Positions 18,192 to 26,777 of a stretch of DNA of 64,000 nucleotides are shown one piece after another. Below the pieces are notes generated by a model. The model saw nothing but the letters and a program-made list of their open reading frames with translations, did not search any database and was not told the origin of the DNA. Numbering within the stretch: the stretch's first letter is position 1; each line of letters opens with the position of its first letter. The translations under genes were made by a program, and so were the position numbers. Source of the stretch: Parabacteroides faecis (lineage in GTDB: Bacteria; Bacteroidota; Bacteroidia; Bacteroidales; Tannerellaceae); assembly GCF_014647375.1 (NCBI RefSeq), contig NZ_BMPB01000010.1, positions 124,001 to 188,000 of the forward strand, given 5' to 3'.

Positions 18192-19709
18192 ATGAGAATG
18201 AGAAGAAATATACAATTCATCATATGCGTAATGGCTGTTTTATACCTGGGCTGTTTTCCGGTAATGGGACAATCGCGTTCTTATGAAGGGGCTATAACTG
18301 TGAATCCGGTACAACTGGAACAAGTTGGCGATTCTCTTTATATCCATATGGAGATCGTGTTGGACGGTGTGAAAGTGAAATCTACCCGTGGTGTAGATTT
18401 TATTCCGCAACTGACTTCTACAGAAAAGATGTATAGTTTACCGAAAGTCACAATGAAAGGAAAGGATGAATATCGTGTGTATGAACGTACCCTCTCCCTG
18501 ATGAGCGCCAGAGAGAAAGCTGTGTATGAAAAACCTTATCTGGTTGAACGTCTAAATAAGCGGACCGACAAAACGATTCAGTACCGGTATGCTTTGCTTT
18601 ATGAGCCGTGGATGGCAGATGCTCATCTGGACGTGAAACGGGATGAATGCGGTTGCGGAGAAACATTATTAATGAATGTGGAGCCGGTTGCCGATAAGGT
18701 TGCATTGGAGCATATACCGGAACCTTATGTCGTTGTGCCTCACATGGCTTTTATCAAACCTGTGGTGGAAGATATCAAACGTCGTGACATACAAGTGGAA
18801 AGTTTTCTGGATTTCGAGGTGAATAAAACGAATATTCGTCCCGAATATATGAACAATCCGCAGGAACTGGCAAAGATCCGTTCAATGATCGATGAATTGA
18901 AATCCGATCCGAGTATCGAAGTAAAAGGGTTGGATATTATCGGTTATGCTTCTCCGGAAGGTTCTTTGGCGAACAATAAACGTTTATCGGAAGGGCGTGC
19001 TATGGCTTTACGCGATTATCTGCTATCCCGGTATGATTTTTCACAAGATCAGTATCGTACTGTTTTTGGTGGTGAAAACTGGGAGGGCCTTGTGAAAGTA
19101 CTTGATGCCGGAGATATGGAATATAAGAATGAGATATTGGCTATTATCGATACTTATTCGATAGATACCGAGCGAAAGGCGAAGTTAAAACAGTTTCGCG
19201 GAGGTGTACCTTATCAGTATTTACTGAAAAATATTTATCCGGGTTTGCGTGTTGCCGTTTGTAAAGTTAATTATAACGTGAAGAACTTCGATGTGAATGA
19301 AGCGAAAGAGGTGATCAAAAGACGTCCGCAGAATCTGAGCCTGAATGAAATGTTCATGGTGGCGAATAGTTATCCGGTCGGTTCCCGAGAATTTGTAGAA
19401 GTTTTTGAAATTGCGGTAAGGATGTATCCGGAGAATGATGTAGCAAATATAAATGCGGCAGCAGCGGCTCTTTCTCAGGGAAATCTGGTAGCGGCAGAGC
19501 GTTATCTGAATCGGTTGACGGTAAAAAATGTTCAGTCGGAATACGATAATGCGATGGGTGTATTGGCACTGTTGAAAGAGGAGTATGATACGGCAGAGAA
19601 TTATTTGAACACTGCTGCCCGTTCGGGATTGGAAGCGGCTAAAAATAATTTGAAAGAATTGGAAAAGAAAAGAATCAATATAGTTGAGATAGAGAATAAA
19701 ATGAGATAA
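18192..19709 (+). CDS. DUF3868/OmpA-family outer-membrane protein of the fimbrial operon
   Basis: 505 residues (a start two codons later is also possible). Signal peptide to about residue 27. The N-terminal DUF3868 part includes VNPVQLEQVGDSLYIHMEIVLDG. The OmpA-like peptidoglycan-binding part is around 205-300: VESFLDFEVNKTNIRPEYMNN, then IIGYASPEGSLANNKRLSEGRAMALRDYLLSRY. The C-terminus is helical, TPR-like (EYDTAENYLNTAARSGLEAAKNNL). The family ties surface fimbriae to peptidoglycan or supports their secretion. Placed between the DUF3575 gene and the stalk subunit gene. Confidence 0.87.
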   Translation: MRMRRNIQFIICVMAVLYLGCFPVMGQSRSYEGAITVNPVQLEQVGDSLYIHMEIVLDGVKVKSTRGVDFIPQLTSTEKMYSLPKVTMKGKDEYRVYERTLSLMSAREKAVYEKPYLVERLNKRTDKTIQYRYALLYEPWMADAHLDVKRDECGCGETLLMNVEPVADKVALEHIPEPYVVVPHMAFIKPVVEDIKRRDIQVESFLDFEVNKTNIRPEYMNNPQELAKIRSMIDELKSDPSIEVKGLDIIGYASPEGSLANNKRLSEGRAMALRDYLLSRYDFSQDQYRTVFGGENWEGLVKVLDAGDMEYKNEILAIIDTYSIDTERKAKLKQFRGGVPYQYLLKNIYPGLRVAVCKVNYNVKNFDVNEAKEVIKRRPQNLSLNEMFMVANSYPVGSREFVEVFEIAVRMYPENDVANINAAAAALSQGNLVAAERYLNRLTVKNVQSEYDNAMGVLALLKEEYDTAENYLNTAARSGLEAAKNNLKELEKKRINIVEIENKMR

Positions 19710-19746
19710 ATAAATGAGTAAAAATTACTAATTAAATTTGAGTAAA

Positions 19747-21549
19747 ATGAAGAAGAAAAATCTATTTATGATGGCATGCGCAGCATTACTGTTTGCAGCA
19801 TGTAGTGAAAGTTTGCCGGATGGCGGCGGAGATGGCGGTGGTGTCGACAATACAGATGGAGAAGCCTGGGTGTCCCTTAATGTCCGAACAGGAGGAACGA
19901 CCAAATCCTTGAATACTCCCACCAATACTGAAAATGGTACTGAAAATGAGACAAAGGTGAATGAAATGATGGTTGTATTCTTTGATAACCATGTGGATAC
20001 TCCTACTCCTGATCCGAGCGTGGTAGATGTAAAGCTATGGGGGTCTAGTGATCCGGAAATAAATACACCTGGACAAGGCGGTGGAACTGCGACAAGTGCA
20101 TTCAAGGTAAAAAAGACAGCGAAAGCTTTTATGGTTGTATTAAATCCGTCCACAGAATTTAAAACTGCGGCAACTTTAACAAATGCTAAGTTATCTACCG
20201 TAAACGCAGCGATTGTAAATACTGATGTGACTTCTGTGATTGGTGCTGGCAAAAATAACTTTATGATGACAAATGCCAAAGGAAAGCTGGAACCAACAAA
20301 GATTACAGACACTGGTGGCACTGTTGATGTAGAAGATATAGACTTGGTAACCTATCCAACTGCAGGGGAAGCGGAAAGTAAACCGCAACAACTGACTGTC
20401 GATCGTGTCGCTGCGAAAGTACGTTTGTTCGCAGATGATAATTATACAGGAAACAGTATCGATGTTGCTACTGTTGGATGGGCTTTGAATGTAACGAATA
20501 AAAAATATTTCCCGATGTCTGAAAGATCCAAGACGTGGATGGAAACACCAGCAGCTGGTGGTCGTGGTACTTGTATATCTCCATATGATATATGGAAGTT
20601 CGGATCTTACAGGAAAGATCCGAATTTTGAGGGTCAGAAGACGAGTATGCCTAATATCGGTGCATCTCCTTATACGGATAATTACGAATTCTATACTCAG
20701 GCTGATGCCACCGCAACAGGTAAGTGGTCAGCTGCAACAGCCGGTCCTTCCACAGGTCCTAATGCCTCTAAGATACCGGCATTGTATTGTTTGGAAAATA
20801 CTCAGGAAGAAGCTGATAATTATCAAGCCTATACTACACATGTATTGCTGAAAGCTACAATCGCACCTACCGGATTAAAACTTCCGAACGATGGGGGTGT
20901 CTATAATGGAACAACTAACAGTGATGCTGATGTCGATGATTCAGGAAAGATTATATCCGGAAATGATTGGATTAAGGTCGGTTCCGGTTATTATTCCTAT
21001 GGCTTGCTTATAAAATATATTGAGGCTGAATTGGTTTCAAAATATAAAAGTGATGATTCTGATAACTTTCCTACTTCGTTGACTACTACATTCAATACTT
21101 ACCTTACTTATTTGAAAGGAAAATCTGTTGTAGATGTGGATGCGGTTGCTCTTCTAACAAAAGAAGCTTTTACAACTCAATATGGCTCTAGCGATAGTGA
21201 AATAGAAGCTGGAGCTAAGGTCATTGCTGCTTCATTCAAGCAAGCTGGAGTTAGTACTCACGGTGCTGATAGCTATGGTTCTGTTTCTTATTATAAAGGA
21301 GGAGATTCCTATTATACTATCATGATCAAACATGATAATGATGAGGATAATACAAACAACAAGCTTGGAGAATTTGGGGTAGTACGTAATTCGGTATATG
21401 ATATTACTATTAATTCGATTAAGAACCCTGGATATCCGACTATTCCTCCTCCAGATACAGACAAGAAGGATGAGGAAGAAGAAGCCTTCCTCTCTATAGA
21501 GATCAATATTAATCCTTGGACCTGGTATAAGCAGGGAGTAGATTTATAA
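19747..21549 (+). CDS. Mfa1-like major fimbrial subunit (fimbrillin)
   Basis: 600 residues from the ATG at 19747. Lipoprotein signal MKKKNLFMMACAALLFAACS. After an unusual DGGGDGGG stretch come fimbrillin features: VSLNVRTGG, VNEMMVVFFDN, and the C-terminal block GEFGVVRNSVYDITINSIKNPG followed by ININPWTWYKQGVDL. That block holds the donor strand and the WTWY end seen in FimA/Mfa1 proteins. Such subunits are exported as lipoproteins, trimmed by an arginine-specific protease and polymerised by strand exchange. Largest variable region is around 380-520. A strong hairpin just after the gene may raise its dose relative to the anchor gene. Confidence 0.85.
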   Translation: MKKKNLFMMACAALLFAACSESLPDGGGDGGGVDNTDGEAWVSLNVRTGGTTKSLNTPTNTENGTENETKVNEMMVVFFDNHVDTPTPDPSVVDVKLWGSSDPEINTPGQGGGTATSAFKVKKTAKAFMVVLNPSTEFKTAATLTNAKLSTVNAAIVNTDVTSVIGAGKNNFMMTNAKGKLEPTKITDTGGTVDVEDIDLVTYPTAGEAESKPQQLTVDRVAAKVRLFADDNYTGNSIDVATVGWALNVTNKKYFPMSERSKTWMETPAAGGRGTCISPYDIWKFGSYRKDPNFEGQKTSMPNIGASPYTDNYEFYTQADATATGKWSAATAGPSTGPNASKIPALYCLENTQEEADNYQAYTTHVLLKATIAPTGLKLPNDGGVYNGTTNSDADVDDSGKIISGNDWIKVGSGYYSYGLLIKYIEAELVSKYKSDDSDNFPTSLTTTFNTYLTYLKGKSVVDVDAVALLTKEAFTTQYGSSDSEIEAGAKVIAASFKQAGVSTHGADSYGSVSYYKGGDSYYTIMIKHDNDEDNTNNKLGEFGVVRNSVYDITINSIKNPGYPTIPPPDTDKKDEEEEAFLSIEININPWTWYKQGVDL

Positions 21550-21579
21550 TTTTGAATGGACGATCTGATTTTTTATAAG

Positions 21580-21608
21580 AAGTTGTGGGAGAAGCCCTCC
21601 CACAACTT
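21580..21608 (+). terminator. Strong hairpin between stalk and anchor genes (attenuator or terminator)
   Basis: A perfect 12-bp stem AAGTTGTGGGAG / CTCCCACAACTT with a 5-nt loop lies 31 bp after the fimbrillin stop. It has only a weak T run (CAATTTTAAC). It may stop most transcripts or protect the mRNA end, leaving less message for the anchor gene. Confidence 0.6.
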
Positions 21609-21755
21609 CAATTTTAACAAATAAGTTTCCGGAGACTTAAAAACTTTGGGATTTTTATTTTGACGGAACGAAATGTTCTGTCCACTAAATTGGAAATAAC
21701 GAGAAAAGAGAAATATCTTTTCCTCTCTATATAGAATAACTAGAAAAGAAAGAAT

Positions 21756-22718
21756 ATGAAGCTAAAAAGCCTATTACGTCACATTACCATATGGGTTATC
21801 CTTATCGGCTCTTTGATGACCTCGTGTGACAGCTTTAATGAGGATCTGCCGGAATGCCGTCTGCTTGTTAAGTTCAAGTATGACTATAATATGGAATTTG
21901 CGGATGCTTTTCATGCACAGGTCGATAAAGTAGAGCTTTATGTCTTTGATAAAGATGGAAAATTCCTGTTCAAACAAGTAGAAGAAGGAACAGCCTTGTC
22001 GACAGGCGATTATCTGATGCCGGTGGTACTTCCGGTCGGGCAATATCAGTTTATGGCATGGGGAGGGGCGCATGAATCCTATGATATCTCTTCATTGGAG
22101 AAAGGTGTCTCTTCTATTTCTGATTTGAAGTTGCTCCTGAAGCGTGAAGAATCCCTTATCATCGATAAAGAGGTGGAACCCTTGTGGTATGGAGAAATTA
22201 TAAACGTTGATTTTACCGGGACAACCCATCAGACAGAGGTGATCAATCTGATAAAAGATACCAACAAAGTCCGGTTTGTCTTCCAGGGTAGTAATGAAGA
22301 CTCCTGGGGGGTGAATGTAAATGCTTATGATTATGAGATCATAGAATCTAACGGATATTTGGGATACAATAATTCCTTGCTGGATGATGATGTTCTCAGT
22401 TACCGGCCATATCATATAGAGCAAAAGAATTTTGCAGCGGCAACAGTCGAGCTGAATACGATGCGTTTTTTAGAAGATCGTAATGCTCGCTTTGTGGTAA
22501 CAGAAAAAGCGACTGGGAAAAAAGTATTTAATATCAATCTGACCGATTTTCTGATAATGACAAAGATTGAAGGTCATAATATGACTCCGCAAGAGTATCT
22601 GGACCGGGAGAGTGAATACAAGATCATCTTTTTCTTTTCAGATAATGACCCGTGGCTTGCATTGCGAATTAGTATAAACGGTTGGACTTGGTATTTTCAG
22701 AATGAAGGCGGACTATAA
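21756..22718 (+). CDS. FimB/Mfa2-family fimbrial anchor lipoprotein
   Basis: 320 residues. Lipoprotein signal ends in IGSLMTSC. Typical of the family are CRLLVKFKYDYNMEFADAF, VDKVELYVFDKDGKFL and LPVGQYQFMAWGG, and the final ISINGWTWYFQNEGGL, which echoes the WTWY end of the stalk subunit. Mfa2-type proteins stay on the outer membrane and fix fimbrial length. Last gene of the operon, 206 bp after the stalk gene, with a hairpin in between. Confidence 0.9.
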   Translation: MKLKSLLRHITIWVILIGSLMTSCDSFNEDLPECRLLVKFKYDYNMEFADAFHAQVDKVELYVFDKDGKFLFKQVEEGTALSTGDYLMPVVLPVGQYQFMAWGGAHESYDISSLEKGVSSISDLKLLLKREESLIIDKEVEPLWYGEIINVDFTGTTHQTEVINLIKDTNKVRFVFQGSNEDSWGVNVNAYDYEIIESNGYLGYNNSLLDDDVLSYRPYHIEQKNFAAATVELNTMRFLEDRNARFVVTEKATGKKVFNINLTDFLIMTKIEGHNMTPQEYLDRESEYKIIFFFSDNDPWLALRISINGWTWYFQNEGGL

Positions 22719-23076
22719 ACAGGTGCAATATTTGGAATGTGTATCATTTTTTTTCCAGTAGTGCAGTTTGTGAGGAATAGGTAATGGCATTGCATTGATT
22801 GTTTCGGAAAATGAAACTCGAATCTCGTTAGTTGTTTACATAGTGGCCGGGGAAGAGCCCCAGATGCGTTATAAGAACCGTAAATGTGAGGATAATTTAT
22901 TGAAAAGCAGCATCTTTGTATAAAATAAATGACGGGAAAATACATTCCCCGTCATCATAAATTCGACATAAAATACTGACCTGTAAATCAGGTAAGTTTA
23001 ATATTAATACTAGTGTGGGTTCCAGGGGGCAGTGATGTTCTCTGGAATTATTTTTTATGCTATAAACCTGATTACT
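22719..23076. other. Intergenic region with a terminator-like hairpin
   Basis: 358 bp without a gene. An 8-bp stem ATGACGGG / CCCGTCAT (22929-22955) lies between the fimbrial operon and the HU gene, which converge on it. It has no good T run on either side, so termination is only possible. Otherwise I see nothing. Confidence 0.45.
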
Positions 23077-23349
23077 TTACTGCACCTTCTCGTTCAACTC
23101 AGCTCCGGCCTTAAATTTAATAGCTTTGCGAGCTGGAATTGTAATGGTCTGTTTGGTAGCTGGGTTAACACCTTTACGTTCACCTCTTTCGCTGATAGAG
23201 AAAGAACCGAAACCTAAAAGAGAAACTTTGCCTCCGGCTTTCATTTCATCGGATACTGTTTCAATAAAAGCATCAACTGCCTTCTTTGCATCTGTCTTGC
23301 TCAATCCTGATTTTTCAGCAACAGATGTAATAAATTCTGTTTTGTTCAT
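23077..23349 (-). CDS. HU-family DNA-binding protein
   Basis: 90 residues, the usual HU length. MNKTEFITSVAEKSGLSKTDAKKAVDAF is the dimerisation helix pair; KVSLLGFGSFSISERGERKGVNPATKQTITIPARKAIKFKAG is the beta arm with the GFGSF and NP motifs that intercalate into DNA. It bends and compacts DNA. It is divergent from the rhomboid gene, with a TACATTTG promoter element at 23404-23411. Confidence 0.97.
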   Translation of the reverse strand: MNKTEFITSVAEKSGLSKTDAKKAVDAFIETVSDEMKAGGKVSLLGFGSFSISERGERKGVNPATKQTITIPARKAIKFKAGAELNEKVQ

Positions 23350-23403
23350 GATGGTTTGATAATTAATATGTTAAACAATTCTGTGATAGCCTAAAAGTCG
23401 GTC

Positions 23404-23411
23404 CAAATGTA
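23404..23411 (-). promoter_or_regulatory. Bacteroidetes -7 element for the HU gene
   Basis: TACATTTG on the minus strand fits TAnnTTTG, 55 bp before the HU start. Confidence 0.55.
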
Positions 23412-23506
23412 GTTTTTATTTAATATTCTGCAAAGAAAAACATTGTTTTTTTTATTGATTTACTATGTTTTAGTACTATTTGAAGAAAAAACAATCAAAA
23501 TATATT

Positions 23507-23514
23507 TACCTTTG
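23507..23514 (+). promoter_or_regulatory. Bacteroidetes -7 element for the rhomboid operon
   Basis: TACCTTTG fits TAnnTTTG, 13 bp before the ATG at 23527. Its position rules out the farther upstream in-frame ATG at 23443. Confidence 0.55.
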
Positions 23515-23526
23515 CCGCAAATTGAT

Positions 23527-24243
23527 ATGTATATGATGAATCAAAATGGCTCCGGGTTCTTGAATAGTATACCGCCCGTTACAAAAAACCTTATCATTAT
23601 CAACCTGCTTTTCTGGGTAGCCAGTCTGGTTTTACCGAAAGTAGGGATAGATTTGGTGCAACTATTGGGATTGCACTTCCCGGGTGTGAAAGATTTTTAC
23701 CCGTTTCAGTTTGTTACTTATATGTTCATGCACGATACACATTCCTTTGCTCATGTCTTTTTTAACATGTTCGGGGTGTATATGTTTGGACGTGTACTTG
23801 AAAATGTATGGGGACCGAAACGTTTCCTTTCCTTTTATCTGGTGACAGGTATCGGTGCCGGTATCATACAGGAACTGGTATGGGCATATTCCCTTCAGTC
23901 TTTTGCGAGTGCCAACGGGTTGTCGCTTTTCCAATTGGTCCGGATGGATCCGTCGCTGAATATGATGATCACGATAGGTGCTTCGGGTTCCGTGTTCGGT
24001 ATCCTGCTGGCGTTTGCCATGCTGTTTCCGAATGTTCCTTTGTTCCTGATGTTTATCCCGATCCCAATTAAAGCTAAATATTTTGTTGTGTTTTATGGTT
24101 TGGCTGAACTATTTATGGGTGTTTCCAGTTTTGGTGGAGATACAGTCGCACACTTTGCCCATCTAGGGGGGATGTTGTTCGGCTACTTTATGGTTCGCTA
24201 CTGGAAAAAGAAAGATGCAGGCAATGGAAAGTATTTTTACTAA
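23527..24243 (+). CDS. Rhomboid-family intramembrane serine protease 1
   Basis: About 238 residues, with near-adjacent ATGs at 23527, 23533 and 23536. Six-helix rhomboid core: YPFQFVTYMFMHDTHSFAHVFFNMFGVYMFG (loop 1 with the His-rich motif), the catalytic serine in ITIGASGSVFGILLAFA, and the partner histidine in VAHFAHLGGMLFGYFM. All active-site residues are present. It cleaves single-span substrates within the membrane; the substrate is unknown. The next gene, a second rhomboid, begins inside its last codons, so the pair is coupled. Confidence 0.95.
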   Translation: MYMMNQNGSGFLNSIPPVTKNLIIINLLFWVASLVLPKVGIDLVQLLGLHFPGVKDFYPFQFVTYMFMHDTHSFAHVFFNMFGVYMFGRVLENVWGPKRFLSFYLVTGIGAGIIQELVWAYSLQSFASANGLSLFQLVRMDPSLNMMITIGASGSVFGILLAFAMLFPNVPLFLMFIPIPIKAKYFVVFYGLAELFMGVSSFGGDTVAHFAHLGGMLFGYFMVRYWKKKDAGNGKYFY

Positions 24244-25102
24244 TCTGAAGAATACATTCCGGACAGGGAATATACTGGCTAAGCTTATATATATTAATGT
24301 AGGGCTTTTTATCCTGATCCGGTTGCTGGGAGTGATATTTCTGCTTTTTAATGTTCCCGGCATACCTTTTTTACAATATTTACAGATGCCTTCATCGCCG
24401 GAACTTCTGATGTACCGGCCCTGGACGGTTATCACTTATATGTTTACCCATTTCGACTTCCTGCATATTCTTTTTAATATGCTTTGGTTGTATTGGTTCG
24501 GTGGACTGTTCCTTACATTCTTCAGCGAACGTCAGTTGGGGGGATTGTATCTGTTAGGCGGTATTGCAGGTGCAGTTCTGTTTATGCTTGCTTATAATAT
24601 CTTCCCGTATTTTCAGACGGTAGCTTCTTCCAGCTATCTGATGGGAGCATCGGCTTCGGTGATGGCAATTGTTTTTGCGGTATCGTTCTACAGGAAAGAT
24701 CTGGAAATTAATTTGTTCCTGATCGGACGAATCAAATTGATCTATCTGGCATTGTTCACTTTTGTGATCGATCTGCTGGCTATTACCTCTGATAATGCCG
24801 GCGGACATATTGCACATATAGGAGGCGCCTTGTTCGGTATCTGGTTTGCCATGCAGATCCAAAAAGGAAAAGATCTGACTGCTCCGATGAACCGCGTGCT
24901 CGACTGGGTAGCGAATCTGGGGAAAAGAAAGCCTAAAATGAAGGTGACCTATAAACGTGCAGAAACCGATTATGAGTATAATGCCCGTAAACAACGGGAG
25001 TCGGCTGATATAGATGCTATTCTGGATAAACTAAAACGTTCCGGATACGAAAGCCTTTCGGCTGATGAAAAAAGACAATTATTTGACGCGAGTAAAAAAT
25101 GA
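24215..25102 (+). CDS. Rhomboid-family intramembrane serine protease 2 with soluble C-terminal tail
   Basis: 295 residues (an ATG three codons later is possible). It overlaps the first rhomboid by 29 bp. Rhomboid core with THFDFLHILFNMLWLYWFGG, catalytic serine in LMGASASVMAIVFAV, and histidine in GGHIAHIGGALFGIWF. A charged cytosolic tail of about 75 residues follows (KMKVTYKRAETDYEYNARKQ, then ESLSADEKRQLFDASKK), a small domain seen on many Bacteroidetes rhomboids. The stop overlaps the next start as ATGA. Two different rhomboids in one operon suggest partner or paired specificity (inference). Confidence 0.94.
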   Translation: MQAMESIFTNLKNTFRTGNILAKLIYINVGLFILIRLLGVIFLLFNVPGIPFLQYLQMPSSPELLMYRPWTVITYMFTHFDFLHILFNMLWLYWFGGLFLTFFSERQLGGLYLLGGIAGAVLFMLAYNIFPYFQTVASSSYLMGASASVMAIVFAVSFYRKDLEINLFLIGRIKLIYLALFTFVIDLLAITSDNAGGHIAHIGGALFGIWFAMQIQKGKDLTAPMNRVLDWVANLGKRKPKMKVTYKRAETDYEYNARKQRESADIDAILDKLKRSGYESLSADEKRQLFDASKK

Positions 25103-26208
25103 GTGAAGGGATGAAGACACTGAAGTTGTTGTTCAAATCATTGTTCGTTCTTGCCAATGTTTTGATCGTAGTGCTGTTAATTGCTTCAGCCTATTCAGAT
25201 CGTGTTTCTCCTGATACTATCCTGGGATTTTCCTATTTGGGATTGGCTTTTCCTGTTTTATGCGTCCTGAATCTTTGTTTTGCTCTCTATTGGCTGTTTT
25301 TGTGGGAATGGCGTTTCCTGTTGATCGGTTTATGTTCTTTTCTGATCTGCTGGGGACCTGTGAAGAAGTATTTTCCTTATCATAGCCGGGTAAAGGATAT
25401 CCCGAAGGAAAATGTATTGAAGGTGCTTACTTATAATGTGATGGGGTTTGCATACAAAGACCACACGAAGGAGTCTCCCAATAAGATCATAGAATATATC
25501 GCTAACTCAGGAGCAGATATCGTTTGTCTACAGGAATATGCAGTGGGTAAATCAGAGAAATTCCTGACTCCGAAAAAGGTTTATCAGGCATTGGATATGT
25601 ATCCTTACCGTTCTGTTATTCCTATTAATTCATCGGGGTATTTGAATTTTGGTATTGCTGTTTTTTCTAAATATCCCATCTCAAACTCCCGGAGAATAAA
25701 ATATGAAAGTGATTTTAATGGTTCTTCTGTCCATGAACTGAACGTGAATGGAAAGACATTGACCCTGATCAATAATCACTTGGAGTCGTTTAAGCTGACA
25801 ATGGAAGACCGGAGCCGTTACACCGCTTTCATTAAAAATATCAGTACGGATACTTTTGACGGCATTAAGGGCGCATTGGAGCAGAAGCTGGGACCGGCTT
25901 TTAAAATGCGTGCCAGGCAAGCTGAAGTGGTTGCTGCTGAAATAGCTAAGGCAAAGGGTGATTATGTGGTAGTTTGTGGTGACTTTAACGACACGCCTAT
26001 CTCATATGCCCATCGCACCGTTCAGGGACCTTTGGTCGATTCGTTTGCCGAATCGGGACAGGGGATGGGAGTTACTTACAATCAGAATATGTTTTGGTTC
26101 CGTATCGATAATATATTGCATTCAAAGAATATGAAGTCGATGAACTGTACCATTGATAAAATACGATATTCGGACCATTATCCATTGTGGTGTTATCTGA
26201 GTATGTAA
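25099..26208 (+). CDS. Membrane-bound endonuclease/exonuclease/phosphatase-family protein
   Basis: 369 residues. Three N-terminal membrane spans (about 8-28, 40-62, 68-86) are followed by an EEP fold from about residue 108: LKVLTYNVMGF, GADIVCLQEYAV (metal-binding Glu), NNHLES, CGDFNDTPISY and a final RYSDHYPLWC (catalytic Asp-His). It probably hydrolyses a phosphodiester in the periplasm; lipid or nucleotide substrates are both possible. It is the third gene of the rhomboid operon, coupled by ATGA overlap. Confidence 0.9.
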   Translation: MSEGMKTLKLLFKSLFVLANVLIVVLLIASAYSDRVSPDTILGFSYLGLAFPVLCVLNLCFALYWLFLWEWRFLLIGLCSFLICWGPVKKYFPYHSRVKDIPKENVLKVLTYNVMGFAYKDHTKESPNKIIEYIANSGADIVCLQEYAVGKSEKFLTPKKVYQALDMYPYRSVIPINSSGYLNFGIAVFSKYPISNSRRIKYESDFNGSSVHELNVNGKTLTLINNHLESFKLTMEDRSRYTAFIKNISTDTFDGIKGALEQKLGPAFKMRARQAEVVAAEIAKAKGDYVVVCGDFNDTPISYAHRTVQGPLVDSFAESGQGMGVTYNQNMFWFRIDNILHSKNMKSMNCTIDKIRYSDHYPLWCYLSM

Positions 26209-26217
26209 CTCTGTTGT

Positions 26218-26766
26218 TCAATTGCTATCTTCTGCAGCATCGAATACATCGCCGAACAGATTCTCTGCAAAGAAAAATGTCGCATTACAGAAAAGTAACG
26301 GATCTTTGATTAATGCGATCGTATTAATTTTTCCATTATTGGCAATGACGTTTTCTGCTGGATAAGTCTTGTATTTCTTTTCGTTATTCGGGTCGTACTG
26401 ATAAGTGATATCGGTCAGTTCGATTGTGTATTTTTCATCGAAGCAATAAATCCTCATTTTATATTTGACGATTGTCTTGTCCGTTTCGTTCAGCAGTAAT
26501 TCGACTTTGGAGTTGATAAATATCGTTCCTTTCGACTTACTGGAAGTGACGCTTGACAGGAAAACATCTTTCCCATAATTCTTTTTGGCCCACTTGTCGA
26601 TTGCGTTGAACAGTTCGCCCTTTTTCATGCCTTCGACATCTACTTCATCGCTGTAACAAACCTTACCCTCTTTCATGGGTGCGCATGCCTCTACACTGCC
26701 TTTATGCCCCTGTGCCATGGCAAGCATAGGGCATATCGACAGTAGCAGGATTACTAATCTCTTCAT
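26218..26766 (-). CDS. Secreted DUF4468 protein
   Basis: About 182 residues from the ATG at 26764-26766, giving the signal MKRLVILLLSICPMLAMAQG; the upstream ATG at 26790 would overlap the neighbour without benefit. One DUF4468 domain (TBP-like fold): VCYSDEVDVEGMKKGELFNAIDKWAKKNYG, then TIFINSKVELLL and YKMRIYCFDEKYTIELTDITYQY. The function of the family is unknown; members are periplasmic or on the surface. It starts 11 bp after the second DUF4468 gene and is surely in the same operon. Confidence 0.85.
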   Translation of the reverse strand: MKRLVILLLSICPMLAMAQGHKGSVEACAPMKEGKVCYSDEVDVEGMKKGELFNAIDKWAKKNYGKDVFLSSVTSSKSKGTIFINSKVELLLNETDKTIVKYKMRIYCFDEKYTIELTDITYQYDPNNEKKYKTYPAENVIANNGKINTIALIKDPLLFCNATFFFAENLFGDVFDAAEDSN

Positions 26767-26777
26767 TATCTTACTGT

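Noticed and set aside
19728-20321. 197-codon minus-strand frame opposite the fimbrillin gene
   Set aside because: Its apparent hydrophobic and Pro/Ser text is the complement of the Asp/Gly/Thr-rich fimbrillin start.
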